Positions 41,380 to 50,841 of a stretch of 58,767 bases of DNA are shown piece by piece. The stretch spans positions 1 through 58,767 of the forward strand of contig CALVFE010000004.1 of the NCBI GenBank assembly GCA_944326765.1, given 5' to 3'. Position numbers and translations under genes: made by a program. This DNA is from an uncultured Elusimicrobiales bacterium (GTDB lineage: Bacteria; Elusimicrobiota; Elusimicrobia; Elusimicrobiales; Elusimicrobiaceae). Numbering within the stretch: the stretch's first letter is position 1; each line of letters opens with the position of its first letter. The notes beneath the pieces are model-generated. The model ran no database searches. It was not told the DNA's origin and saw only the letters and a program-made list of their open reading frames with translations.

Positions 41380-41415
41380 ATCAGGCAAGCTTATTAGGCG
41401 TGCCTGATTCGTTTT
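41380..41415 (+). terminator. Terminator of the NHL gene
   Basis: ATCAGGCA/TGCCTGAT 8-bp stem followed by TCGTTTTTTC. Confidence 0.75.
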
Positions 41416-41482
41416 TTCAGAAGAGTGTTGAACGATTAAAATAATGCTACAATACTCTTATCTTGTAGAAAGGGAGACTGCT

Positions 41483-44400
41483 ATGAAATACACCCGTTTT
41501 TCCGTGCGTTTGACGGCGCTTGTAGCCGGACTGTTTTGGACTGCTGGCTCTTTGTTTGCCGCGGCCCCCGCTTTAAAAGTTTTGTCCGCTTCCCCGAAAG
41601 GGCAGCTTTCTTATACCAGCCGTCAGGCCATCAATATCACTTTTAACCAACCGATTGTTTCTTTGGGGGAAGAAAGTGAATTTTCTTCCGATAATTGTCC
41701 TATTTCCATTACTCCTTCGGTGAAAGGGGTATGCCGTTACAGCGGCACGCAAACCTTAACTTTTGAACCTGCGGAAGAATGGCCAGATTCCGCCCAGTTT
41801 ACCGTGCGCGTAAAAGCCGGTTTTAAATCGGTTGTTTCCGGTAAGAGCCTGGCGCAGAATTATACGTTTCAGTTTACCACACCCCTTCCGGTGGTAAATT
41901 CCGTGCGTCCGACAAATAACGAGCGCTGGATTAATTTGTATCCTACGCTGTATGTGATTTTTAATATGCCGGTGGATATGGAAACGGTTTCCGATTACGT
42001 TGAACTTTCTTATATGCAGGCACCGGAGCCGACCCTGAGTGAAAAAATAGGACTTTCTAAAACCAAACGGCCTGATGTAAAAAAGACCTTGCCGCTGATT
42101 ATCCGTCCCATTAGTTCGCTGGAATATGATAAAGATTTTTCTTATTACCAAAATAAAGAAAGAATCATTGCCATCAATTCGTTAGATACGCTGCAAAAAG
42201 GCACCCAATATACGCTGACGCTTAAAGAAGGATTGAAAGGTACGCGCGGTCCGTTGGGTATGGCAAAAGCATATCAGACGCAGTTTTATACTTATCCGGA
42301 ATTAAGTGTGGTGGGCGAAGTAAAAGACGGTTGTCTGCCGTTTAGCCCCTCGGTGGATTTTTCTTCTCCGGTGCGTATGCGGGAACTCTATGCTGCGGCT
42401 AAAGTGGAACCTGCTTCGGCCAAGCGTGCCCTTTCGGAGCAAGAACTCAATGCTTTGGGTTCCGATATCGTGGATTCCAAAACCGGTACGGCTTATTTTC
42501 GTACGCCGCTTTCTTTTTTGAATGTAGAGCCGGGAAAGGAAATTTCGGTAACTTTGGGAAAAGACTTGCAGGATATTTATGGTAATTCGCTGGGGCAGGA
42601 TTACCAGCTGACTGTTTCAAATAACGGCTATTGCCCGGCAACGGATTTTTCCGGCGGACTGGGCGTGCTGGAAAGTTATTTAAGCCCGCGGCTGCCCATT
42701 GATTTGATGAACACGCCTTCCTTGCCGGTGCGCGGGGCGCGGTTTAATAAAGAGAATTTTATCCCATTTGATCAAAGTTCCGTTAGTTATTGCGCCCAAA
42801 AACCGCTGACAGATCCTACTTTTTCCGGCAATTATACGTTTAAAGACGTCAAAGACCGTACCGTCAAAACTTTTATTGACTTAACTAAATTCAATCCTAC
42901 GGCTAAAGACAGTATTATTTTTAGCCAGGTCCGAGTAACCGATAAAAAATACGGGAACAAAGAATGTTGGGTGTCTTCCACGGATAATATTACCGACGTA
43001 GGCGTAACTTTTAAAACTTCCGCCCAGGATATTCTGCTTTGGGCTACTTCTTTGGAAACGGGCGAGCCGCTGGCCAATCTGGCGGTGGAACTGCGCGGGA
43101 AAGACAATAAAATTCTTTGGACGGGCAGTACCGATATGAACGGTATTGCCCGTGCGCCCGGCTGGGCAAAACTCGATGTGGAAACGAAATCATGGAGCCA
43201 ACCGGAAATCTATGCTTTTGTTTCCAGTGCCGGCGGAGATGCGGTCGTCAGCAATTTGTGGAACCAGGGATTGGAGCCGTGGCGTTTTAATTTGAGTTAT
43301 GATTATAACCCCGACCAGGAATTTGTGCGGTCGTATTTGTTTGCGGATCGCGGGGTTTATCGGCCGGGAGAAACGATGTATATAAAAGGAGTTTCTCGCT
43401 TGATGCAGAACGGCGCCTGGCGTTTGCCCGACATTGTGCGTGGTACCATACAAATAACCGATGCCCGCGGCGAAGAAGTGTTTAAAAAGGACGTTACGGT
43501 TTCCTCAGGGATGGGCACCTTTGACATAACGTTTGATATCCCGCAAACGGCTTTTACCGGATCGTGGAACGTATCATTTACGCCGCTGCTGAAAAATGCA
43601 GACGAGGAGGCGCTCCGGGCCTATTATTCCTTTCGCGTAGAGGCGGTTAAACAGGCGGATTTTAAAGTGAATTTGCGTCCGGGATCAGAGGATTATTTGT
43701 CCGGGGAGGAAGCCTCTTTTACGGCGTCTGCCCAGTATAATTTCGGCTCGCCGCTGGCAGATGCTCAAGCCCAGTGGACACTGCGCCGCGAAATGGCCTG
43801 GTTCGAACCGAAAGGATTTGACGGATATACGTTTACGCCGTATTTCTTGAGGGAAGAAGAATATAAAGAGAACGGTAAATTGCTGTTTAATTCTTCGGGT
43901 AAGTTAGACGACAAAGGAGCGCTTGTTTTTGCCGCGCGTATGCCGTCGGTTTCGTTTCCGACGCGGGTGTATGCGGAGCTGGGGGTGCAGTCCCCTGCCC
44001 GGCAAGAATTGTTTGCCCGCTCGTCTGTCTTGGTACACCCGGCGGATTTCTATCTAGGCAGTAAACTTCTGTCGGAACGGGTGGAATTGGGAGAACCTGT
44101 TGAAGCAGAAGTGGCAGCGGTTACGCCCCAAGGCAAACGCACCGAGGCTTCTGTTACCGCCAAAATTTACAAAGAGCAATGGTACAGCGTACGGAAAACA
44201 GGTCTTTCCGGCCGGTTGGAATGGGTCAGCGAGAAAAAGATTACCGAATTGCCCACACAAACTTTAAAAGTAGGGGAGAAGGGAACCGTCTTATCTTTTA
44301 TGCCCGAAGAAGCCGGAAATTATTATGTAACGCTTTTTTCCGAAGATAAATCCGGCCGCAAAGTAACCGGCGGTTTCAATATCTTCGTGTACGGCGAAGG

Positions 44401-47143
44401 CCAGGCTTTCTGGAAGAAAACGGACGATGATCTGCTGGTGCTCAAGCAGGATAAAAATTCCTATAAACCCGGTAAAACGGCGCGCATTTCAATAGAATCG
44501 CCGTATGAAGAAGCCTTGGCTTTGGTAACCGTAGAGCGAGAAGGTATTTTGGACGCTTGGATTACACCCGTTAAGGGCGGGGCGGATTATATCGAAGTAC
44601 CGATCAAGCCTTCGTATCTGCCGAATGTGTACGTAGGCGTAACGCTGGTGCGCGGGCGCAGCGCCGAACCGGTAAACGAAAAAGGCCTCGATTTGGGAAA
44701 ACCGCAGGGGAAAGTAGGGTATGTGAATCTGACGGTGCAGCCCGATTCCAAACAAATTAAACCTGTCGTGAAAGCGAACAAAACGGATTATCGTCCCGGC
44801 GAAGAAGTTACCTTGAAAATTACGGCCAAATCCAATGCCAAAAATGTTCCTGCCGAAGTGGTCGTAATGGTGGTGGACGAAGGCGTTTTGGCGTTGACCG
44901 ATTATCAAACGCCGGATTTGTTTACTTATTTTTACGGTTCTCGGCCGATAGCAGTATTTACGATGGATAACCGCGTTTATGTGGTGGGACAGCGCAACTT
45001 CGGCGAGAAAGGTGAAAATCGGGGCGGCGGCGGCGCGGCGGATGCCAAACTGGGCGGAGCCGATCTGCGTTCCAATTTTTCCTTTACACCTTATTTTAAT
45101 GCGGCGGTTACGACCGATAAAAAAGGCCGTGCGGAAGTAAAATTCAAATTGCCGGACAATTTAACTAAATTCCGCATTATGGCAGTGGCGATGACTGCCG
45201 ATGAATTTGGTTCTTCGGAAACAACAATCAAAGTTTCTAAACCGGTGATGGTCACTTCCAATCTGCCGCGTTTTGCACGCAAGGGAGATGTTTTCTCCTG
45301 CGGAGCCGTTGTTTATAACTACGAAGATAAAAAAGGCGAAATGACGGTTACCGCTCAAGCGCAAGGTGCCGTTAAATTAACCGGTGCGGCGGAACAGTCG
45401 GTTCAGGTTCCGCTGGGGCAGGCGCGCGAAGTAACTTGGCCTTGTGAAGCAATCGAAGACGGAAATGCCCGCATTTCCTTTGCCGTAAAAGCCAAGTCGC
45501 AATCCGACGGCGTACTGGCGCAGTTGGAGGTTTCGCCGGTGGAAAAGAAGCAGACGCTGTCGCTTTATGCTTCGACGGCGGCTTCACAGGAAGAACTTTT
45601 GGATAAACCCGGCAATTTAAATGAATCGGCGGATAATCGTATTACGCTTTCGTTGGCTTCGACGGCGCTGCTGAATTTGAAAGGTTCTATGATTTATCTT
45701 ATGACGTATCCGTATGACTGCTTGGAGCAGCAGATGTCTAAAATTCTGCCGGTAATAACGGGTATGCGGCTGGTGGAAGATTTTAAACTGGGTGATCAGG
45801 CGCAATTAAAAGTTCAGGTACAGGATATTTTGAATCATATCTCTCTGTATCAAGCGGATGGGGGAGGATACGGGTATTGGAAAAATTCCCGTCCCGATCC
45901 TTATGTAACGGCTTATGTGTTGGAAGTAAATTATTTGGCCAAACAAGCCGGTTACGCCGTACAGGATAAATCACTTGAAAAAGCTTCCCAGTGGTTGGAA
46001 GGCGCGTTCGGAAGCAAAGTACAAAAGGCGTATAGTTATTCCGCTTCGGAAACGGAAACGGCGCGTGCGTATGCGGTATATGTGCTGGCGATGTATGGAA
46101 AGAATGTACAAAGCGCATTTAATAATTTGTATGGCAAATTAGGTTCTCTGCCGCTGCCGGCCAAAGCCTATTTGTTAAAAGCGGCGGAAGCGGGGGGAAA
46201 TACGCCCGAAGTAAAAGAAAAAATAGCGCAAAGCATTTTGAACCACATAGTCTATACGCCGCAGGCCGCGTATTTTGACGTGCCGGAAGAAATGCCCTGG
46301 CTGCATATCAGTAATGTAAACGCCAGCGCGCTGGCGTTAGATGCTTTGCTTTTTGCCCGCCAGCCGTTTGCAGATGCGTTTAAAACGGCTTCTTGGCTGC
46401 TGACTCAATTAAATGCCCAAGGACATTGGAATAATACCAGCGTCAATGCTATGGTATTTACGGCGCTTAACACCTATTATCAAACGATGGAAAGCGTAGA
46501 GCCCGACTATGCGGCTTCCGTAAAACTGGGGGCGAAAGAAGTGTTGAGCGCTTCTTTTAAAGGCAGAACGATAGCGTCGAAAACGGCTTCCGTTCCGTTT
46601 GCAGAAGCGTATGGCAATGGCTCCGAAACGCGGGTAACGTTTGCCAAAAACGGAGCGGGTACGCTGTATTATACGTTGGGACAGGAGTATGAACCGCTTT
46701 CTTACACAACGCCGGTAGATGCCGGATTTGCCGTATCGCGCGAAATTACCACCCTAGACGGGAAGCCCGTTGCCGAGATCGTGGCCGGAGAACGTTATAA
46801 AATTACGCTGCGCGTGAAAAATGTGGCCTCGAGGCACTTTGTTGTGCTGGAAGATTTTATCCCGGCGGGATTTGAAATTATTAATACGTCGCTGGCGACA
46901 GAATCGCAGGAACAGGCCGCTTCGTTGGATACGCCTCAATGGAATGGATTTGAGCGCGACGAAAAATACGATGACCGCATCGCCGTTTTTGCCGATTATT
47001 TGCCGGCGGGTACGCACGAATATTCTTACTTGGTGTCGGCGGCGGTGGCGGGCACGTTTGCTTATCCCAGTATGTGGGCCAGCCAGATGTATGAGCCTGC
47101 GGTATTTGGGCGTAACGCAACGCAAACGCTAGTCATCAAGTAA
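41483..47143 (+). CDS. Bacterial alpha-2-macroglobulin family protein
   Basis: An 1886-residue periplasmic protein. The start at 41483 follows AAGGGAG, and an extended -10 (TGC-TACAAT, 41445-41453) lies upstream. The signal peptide ends near Ala28 without a lipobox, so unlike E. coli YfhM it is probably soluble. N-terminal beta-domains and several MG domains are followed by a Gly/Asn/Arg-rich hinge (ENRGGGGAADAK near residue 1190). After that come the FRIMAVAMTADEFGSS block and the thioester motif CLEQ (Cys1413), which starts the alpha/alpha thioester domain with GGGYGYW. A C-terminal beta domain closes the protein. Family members trap proteases by covalent linkage and guard the periplasm with PBP1C, whose gene follows 2 nt later. 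Confidence 0.94.
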   Translation: MKYTRFSVRLTALVAGLFWTAGSLFAAAPALKVLSASPKGQLSYTSRQAINITFNQPIVSLGEESEFSSDNCPISITPSVKGVCRYSGTQTLTFEPAEEWPDSAQFTVRVKAGFKSVVSGKSLAQNYTFQFTTPLPVVNSVRPTNNERWINLYPTLYVIFNMPVDMETVSDYVELSYMQAPEPTLSEKIGLSKTKRPDVKKTLPLIIRPISSLEYDKDFSYYQNKERIIAINSLDTLQKGTQYTLTLKEGLKGTRGPLGMAKAYQTQFYTYPELSVVGEVKDGCLPFSPSVDFSSPVRMRELYAAAKVEPASAKRALSEQELNALGSDIVDSKTGTAYFRTPLSFLNVEPGKEISVTLGKDLQDIYGNSLGQDYQLTVSNNGYCPATDFSGGLGVLESYLSPRLPIDLMNTPSLPVRGARFNKENFIPFDQSSVSYCAQKPLTDPTFSGNYTFKDVKDRTVKTFIDLTKFNPTAKDSIIFSQVRVTDKKYGNKECWVSSTDNITDVGVTFKTSAQDILLWATSLETGEPLANLAVELRGKDNKILWTGSTDMNGIARAPGWAKLDVETKSWSQPEIYAFVSSAGGDAVVSNLWNQGLEPWRFNLSYDYNPDQEFVRSYLFADRGVYRPGETMYIKGVSRLMQNGAWRLPDIVRGTIQITDARGEEVFKKDVTVSSGMGTFDITFDIPQTAFTGSWNVSFTPLLKNADEEALRAYYSFRVEAVKQADFKVNLRPGSEDYLSGEEASFTASAQYNFGSPLADAQAQWTLRREMAWFEPKGFDGYTFTPYFLREEEYKENGKLLFNSSGKLDDKGALVFAARMPSVSFPTRVYAELGVQSPARQELFARSSVLVHPADFYLGSKLLSERVELGEPVEAEVAAVTPQGKRTEASVTAKIYKEQWYSVRKTGLSGRLEWVSEKKITELPTQTLKVGEKGTVLSFMPEEAGNYYVTLFSEDKSGRKVTGGFNIFVYGEGQAFWKKTDDDLLVLKQDKNSYKPGKTARISIESPYEEALALVTVEREGILDAWITPVKGGADYIEVPIKPSYLPNVYVGVTLVRGRSAEPVNEKGLDLGKPQGKVGYVNLTVQPDSKQIKPVVKANKTDYRPGEEVTLKITAKSNAKNVPAEVVVMVVDEGVLALTDYQTPDLFTYFYGSRPIAVFTMDNRVYVVGQRNFGEKGENRGGGGAADAKLGGADLRSNFSFTPYFNAAVTTDKKGRAEVKFKLPDNLTKFRIMAVAMTADEFGSSETTIKVSKPVMVTSNLPRFARKGDVFSCGAVVYNYEDKKGEMTVTAQAQGAVKLTGAAEQSVQVPLGQAREVTWPCEAIEDGNARISFAVKAKSQSDGVLAQLEVSPVEKKQTLSLYASTAASQEELLDKPGNLNESADNRITLSLASTALLNLKGSMIYLMTYPYDCLEQQMSKILPVITGMRLVEDFKLGDQAQLKVQVQDILNHISLYQADGGGYGYWKNSRPDPYVTAYVLEVNYLAKQAGYAVQDKSLEKASQWLEGAFGSKVQKAYSYSASETETARAYAVYVLAMYGKNVQSAFNNLYGKLGSLPLPAKAYLLKAAEAGGNTPEVKEKIAQSILNHIVYTPQAAYFDVPEEMPWLHISNVNASALALDALLFARQPFADAFKTASWLLTQLNAQGHWNNTSVNAMVFTALNTYYQTMESVEPDYAASVKLGAKEVLSASFKGRTIASKTASVPFAEAYGNGSETRVTFAKNGAGTLYYTLGQEYEPLSYTTPVDAGFAVSREITTLDGKPVAEIVAGERYKITLRVKNVASRHFVVLEDFIPAGFEIINTSLATESQEQAASLDTPQWNGFERDEKYDDRIAVFADYLPAGTHEYSYLVSAAVAGTFAYPSMWASQMYEPAVFGRNATQTLVIK

Positions 47144-47145
47144 AT

Positions 47146-49251
47146 ATGATGCGTTTCTGGAAAGTGATGTTTTGTATGCTTCTTCCCTGCCTGGTCTGTG
47201 GGGAAGAAGCTTTTTTATCTCCTTCCAAACAAATTTACGACCGCTACGGCGCGCCGATGCGTAATTTCTTGTCCGATAATAACACCTATTATCTTCCGGT
47301 GCCATTGTCGGAGATTTCTCCGTGGCTGATTGCCGCTGTATTAGCTGCCGAGGATAAGCGCTTTTTCTCTCATGCAGGGGTAGATATAAAAGCCGTTTTG
47401 CGTGCAGCCTGGCAGAACACGACCGAAGGAGAAATCGTTTCCGGCGCTTCCACCATTACCCAACAACTGGCGCGCGCTCTGGAGCCGCGTCCGCGTACTT
47501 TGTGGGGAAAAGCCAAAGAGGCTTATAATGCGCTTGCGTTAGAGCGTAAACTAACCAAAGAAGAAATTCTGGAAGAGTATTTTAATCTGTTGGAATTGGG
47601 AAATCTGACGCAGGGAGCGGAGGCGGCCAGCCGGTTTTATTTTAATGTGCCGGCGGCAGAATTGTCGCTTTCTCAGGCGGCGTTTCTGGCCGGACTCATT
47701 AAATCGCCCACTTATTATAATCCGTTGAAGCATTTTTCCCGTGCGATTAAACGGCGCGACTGGGTGCTGAAACGAATGCTGGAAAATGAATTTATAGATC
47801 CGGAAATGTATCAAATGGCCGTGGCGGAAAAACTGGAACTGAAGTCCGCCTCCCGTCCGTTTGATGCGCCTCACTTCACACGGTTGCTGTATCCGCTTTT
47901 GCCTTCCGATGCCCAAGATGTTTATTCCACCCTGGATCGCGAATTACAGTTATATACCGAACAGTTAGTCCGAAATTACATTGCTCGGTTAAAAGACGAA
48001 AATGTAACTAATGCGGCGGTGGTGGTGGTGGATAATGCTACGGGAGGAATTTTGGCGTATGTCGGATCGGCTGATTTTTATAATGAACAAAACAACGGAC
48101 AGGTAGATGGCGCCCGGGCGCTGCGTCAACCCGGATCCGCCTTAAAACCATTTGTTTATGGGCTTACTTTTGAACAGGGATTATTGACGCCGGCTTCTTT
48201 GCTGGAAGACGAAGATACTTTTTTTGAGGGGGGATTTCGCCCCCGTAATTACGACGAGAATTATCACGGTGCGGTTGCGGTGCGCGCGGCGCTGGCGTGT
48301 TCGTACAATATTCCGGCCGTCAAAGCGGCTGAAAAAACAGGGGCTTCTAATATCTTGGCTTTACTGCGGCGGGCTGGATTGACCAGCTTGGAAAAACCGG
48401 CCGATTTTTACGGGCTGGGACTGGCGTTGGGAAACGGCGAAGTGCGTTTGTTGGATTTAACCAACGCATATGCGGCTTTAGCACGGGGCGGCATTTATAA
48501 ACCTTTGCGCTTGGCGCAAAATCCGGCGGTGTATTTACCGGGACGTGAAACCCGTATCTTGTCGGAACAGGCGGCTTATCTGGTAACGGATATTCTTTCG
48601 GATAATAATGCCCGGGCTCCCGCCTTTGGGTTAAATTCGCCTCTTTTTGTGCCGTTTGCCCTGGCGGCCAAGACGGGTACTTCTAAAGATTATAAAGATA
48701 ATTTTACAATGGCCTATACGCTGCGTTGGACAATTGGCGTGTGGGTGGGCAATTTTAACGCCCAGCCGATGCAAAAAGTCTCCGGCGTTACCGGCGCCGC
48801 ACCGATTATGCATGATGTGGCCGTCTATTTGCAGCGCAAATATCCATCGCCCGCTTTTGAGATGCCAACAGGAATCCGGCGGGCGCTTGTTTGTACGCAA
48901 AGCGGGCGGTTGGCCGGAGAAAAATGCATGCACACCCGGGAAGAAGTATTTGATGAACAGCATCTGCCGGAAAAGTGCAGCGGAAAACATCAGCCGGAGG
49001 TTGCTTCCCTGCGTATTACTTCCCCGTCGCAAGGAGATGTATTTAAATTGGATCCGTCTGTGGCGCGGGCATCTCAGGCGGTTAAGTTGGAAGCGTCTTG
49101 CTCGGACAATTGGTGCGAGTGGGCATTAAATGGGGAAAAACTGCCCGGATCCGCCTGCCAAACCTGGTGGACACTCCAGCCAGGCAAACACCAGCTGAAG
49201 GTTTCCTGCGGAAAAGAAACCCGATCTCTTTCGTTTGAAGTGCTTCCTTAA
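47146..49251 (+). CDS. pbpC: Penicillin-binding protein 1C
   Basis: A 701-residue bifunctional peptidoglycan synthase. The N-terminal signal or anchor is about residues 1-18. The GT51 transglycosylase (about 45-220) has EDKRFFSHAGVD (catalytic Glu) and GASTITQQLAR. The transpeptidase domain (about 270-560) has the active-site RQPGSALKPFVYG (Ser-x-x-Lys), CSYNIP (Ser-x-Asn) and AAKTGTSKDY (Lys-Thr-Gly). A C-terminal BiPBP-C domain (about 625-701) has four cysteines that may pair. It is coupled to the alpha-2-macroglobulin gene (2-nt gap). This pair is conserved and is thought to repair and protect the wall after attack. Confidence 0.95.
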   Translation: MMRFWKVMFCMLLPCLVCGEEAFLSPSKQIYDRYGAPMRNFLSDNNTYYLPVPLSEISPWLIAAVLAAEDKRFFSHAGVDIKAVLRAAWQNTTEGEIVSGASTITQQLARALEPRPRTLWGKAKEAYNALALERKLTKEEILEEYFNLLELGNLTQGAEAASRFYFNVPAAELSLSQAAFLAGLIKSPTYYNPLKHFSRAIKRRDWVLKRMLENEFIDPEMYQMAVAEKLELKSASRPFDAPHFTRLLYPLLPSDAQDVYSTLDRELQLYTEQLVRNYIARLKDENVTNAAVVVVDNATGGILAYVGSADFYNEQNNGQVDGARALRQPGSALKPFVYGLTFEQGLLTPASLLEDEDTFFEGGFRPRNYDENYHGAVAVRAALACSYNIPAVKAAEKTGASNILALLRRAGLTSLEKPADFYGLGLALGNGEVRLLDLTNAYAALARGGIYKPLRLAQNPAVYLPGRETRILSEQAAYLVTDILSDNNARAPAFGLNSPLFVPFALAAKTGTSKDYKDNFTMAYTLRWTIGVWVGNFNAQPMQKVSGVTGAAPIMHDVAVYLQRKYPSPAFEMPTGIRRALVCTQSGRLAGEKCMHTREEVFDEQHLPEKCSGKHQPEVASLRITSPSQGDVFKLDPSVARASQAVKLEASCSDNWCEWALNGEKLPGSACQTWWTLQPGKHQLKVSCGKETRSLSFEVLP

Positions 49252-49297
49252 ACAAAATCGGTTTGGAAGCGCAAAGTCAGTGGCCGTGCCAAAACAA

Positions 49298-50698
49298 TTA
49301 GGCCGTTTTCTGGAGGCGAGAGTGTTTTTTGCTGAAAAAGAAATTTTGGCCGTGTTTGTCAAAAAAACGTTTAATTAACGTAACGGCCAAGGTAGTGGAA
49401 ATGGCATCTGCAAATACGGGAGCTAAAAACACGCCCGTAAGCCCCCAAAAGAGCGGCAAAATAAGCACCAGCGGAATAACTAGCAACACTTGCCGCGACA
49501 AACTCAAAAAAGCGGCTTTGAGCGGTTTATTGATTGCTTGGAAGAAACTGGTGGTCAGCACTTGCAGCGGTATGATGGGCAAAAGCAGATTAAAGATACG
49601 AATGACGCGGGCGGATAAATCTACCAAAGCTGTATTTTCGGAATTAAAAACCGTGGCGATGGGACGGGCAAAAATTTCCAATAATATAAATCCTACCGAG
49701 GTAATCACTACGCCCCAGCGCATAGCCATTTTGAGCGTTTGAATGGCGGTGGCGTATTTGCGTGCGCCATAGTTATATCCAATCAGCGGCTGCGCCCCCT
49801 GCGAAAGCCCGATCAGCGGCATCATTACCAGGGTGTTCACGCTGACCGCTATCCCCACCGCTGAGATAGCTAAATTACCGCCGTATTTAAGCAGCGAATG
49901 GTTTAAAATGACATTGAGCGTACTGGAGGCCAGCTGAAACGCAAATTGGGAAAATCCGATGGCGATACTGTCCAGTGCGATATATTTTTTTAATCGGAAG
50001 AACTTCCAATGCAGTTTATAAAAACTGCGCTGTCCGGTAAAAAACAGCATCACCCAAATAAATGATACCGTTTGCCCGCTGACCGTAGCGGCCGCCGCGC
50101 CTTGAATTCCCCAGCCGAATACGAAAATATAGATAGGCCCTAACACAATGTTGATAAGTGCCCCGATAAATTGGGTGGCCATGGCCGTTTTGGGGTGTCC
50201 GGAAGAGCGAATAAAGTTGTTGAGCCCGATACTGATCCCAAAAAGAAAGTAACCTGGCAGAACGACTTGGGCGTATGCCCGGGCGTAAGGGAGAACCTCG
50301 CTGTCTGCGCCTAAAAAACCCAAGAAAGAATCCAAAAAAAGATAGCTGATAAGCGTGATGGCTCCGGATAAAATCGCCAAAAGAACGAACGCGTTTCCCA
50401 GAATCATCTGCGCTTCTTCTTCCCTTTTCTCTCCCAGACGGATTGAAAAAAGCGCATTTGCGCCCACCCCGATTAAAGCGCTAAATCCCATGTAGATAAG
50501 CCCCAGCGGAAATAAAATGGTAATGCCGGCTAATCCGTTGGCGCCGACGTCCTGCCCTACATAAATACGGGAAATAATGTTATAGACGGCGTTAACAAAC
50601 ATTCCTGCTACTGCCGGCGCGGAAAATTTGATAAGCAGCTGGGAAATGGTTTTGGCCTTAAAAGGGTTTTTGTCGTGTATAGATACGGCTTTTGCCAT
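49298..50698 (-). CDS. MATE-family multidrug efflux transporter
   Basis: A 466-residue inner-membrane antiporter with about 12 hydrophobic helices in two related halves. Family signs: ISRIYVGQDVGANGLAGITILFP near residue 40-63, GVGANALFSIRLGEKREEEA near 77-96, RSSGHPKTAMATQFIGALINIVLGPIYI near 160-188, and GLSQGAQPLIGYNYGARKY near 290-308. It resembles the MepA-type group; substrate unknown. GGAGG lies 6 nt before the ATG and directly touches a 17-bp hairpin. Confidence 0.9.
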   Translation of the reverse strand: MAKAVSIHDKNPFKAKTISQLLIKFSAPAVAGMFVNAVYNIISRIYVGQDVGANGLAGITILFPLGLIYMGFSALIGVGANALFSIRLGEKREEEAQMILGNAFVLLAILSGAITLISYLFLDSFLGFLGADSEVLPYARAYAQVVLPGYFLFGISIGLNNFIRSSGHPKTAMATQFIGALINIVLGPIYIFVFGWGIQGAAAATVSGQTVSFIWVMLFFTGQRSFYKLHWKFFRLKKYIALDSIAIGFSQFAFQLASSTLNVILNHSLLKYGGNLAISAVGIAVSVNTLVMMPLIGLSQGAQPLIGYNYGARKYATAIQTLKMAMRWGVVITSVGFILLEIFARPIATVFNSENTALVDLSARVIRIFNLLLPIIPLQVLTTSFFQAINKPLKAAFLSLSRQVLLVIPLVLILPLFWGLTGVFLAPVFADAISTTLAVTLIKRFFDKHGQNFFFSKKHSRLQKTA

Positions 50699-50709
50699 GA
50701 AAATCCTCC

Positions 50710-50782
50710 GACAATAAAGCCGCCCGTCCAGCGGGCGGCTTTATTGTCTGTTAAATATATTTTACCAAATATAACCCCGCAA
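50710..50782 (-). promoter_or_regulatory. MATE promoter with a 17-bp hairpin at the mRNA 5' end
   Basis: On the minus strand TTGCGG (50782-50777), a 17-nt spacer and TATATT (50759-50754) predict a start near 50747. This is the base of a perfect 17-bp stem (50748-50732 paired with 50726-50710, 5-nt loop). The core GCCGCCCG/CGGGCGGC is followed by TTTATTGT, like a terminator, and the stem ends right at the GGAGG ribosome site. It may block or stabilise the mRNA. Confidence 0.65.
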
Positions 50783-50789
50783 AATCGAA

Positions 50790-50821
50790 ATAAAAAACTC
50801 CCGGTGTGGCCACACCGGGAG
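50790..50821 (-). terminator. Terminator after the MORN gene
   Basis: A perfect 24-nt palindrome (50798-50821, arms CTCCCGGTGTGG) is followed on the minus strand by TTTTTTA. Confidence 0.9.
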
Positions 50822-50841
50822 GCATCGTCAGCTTGAATATA

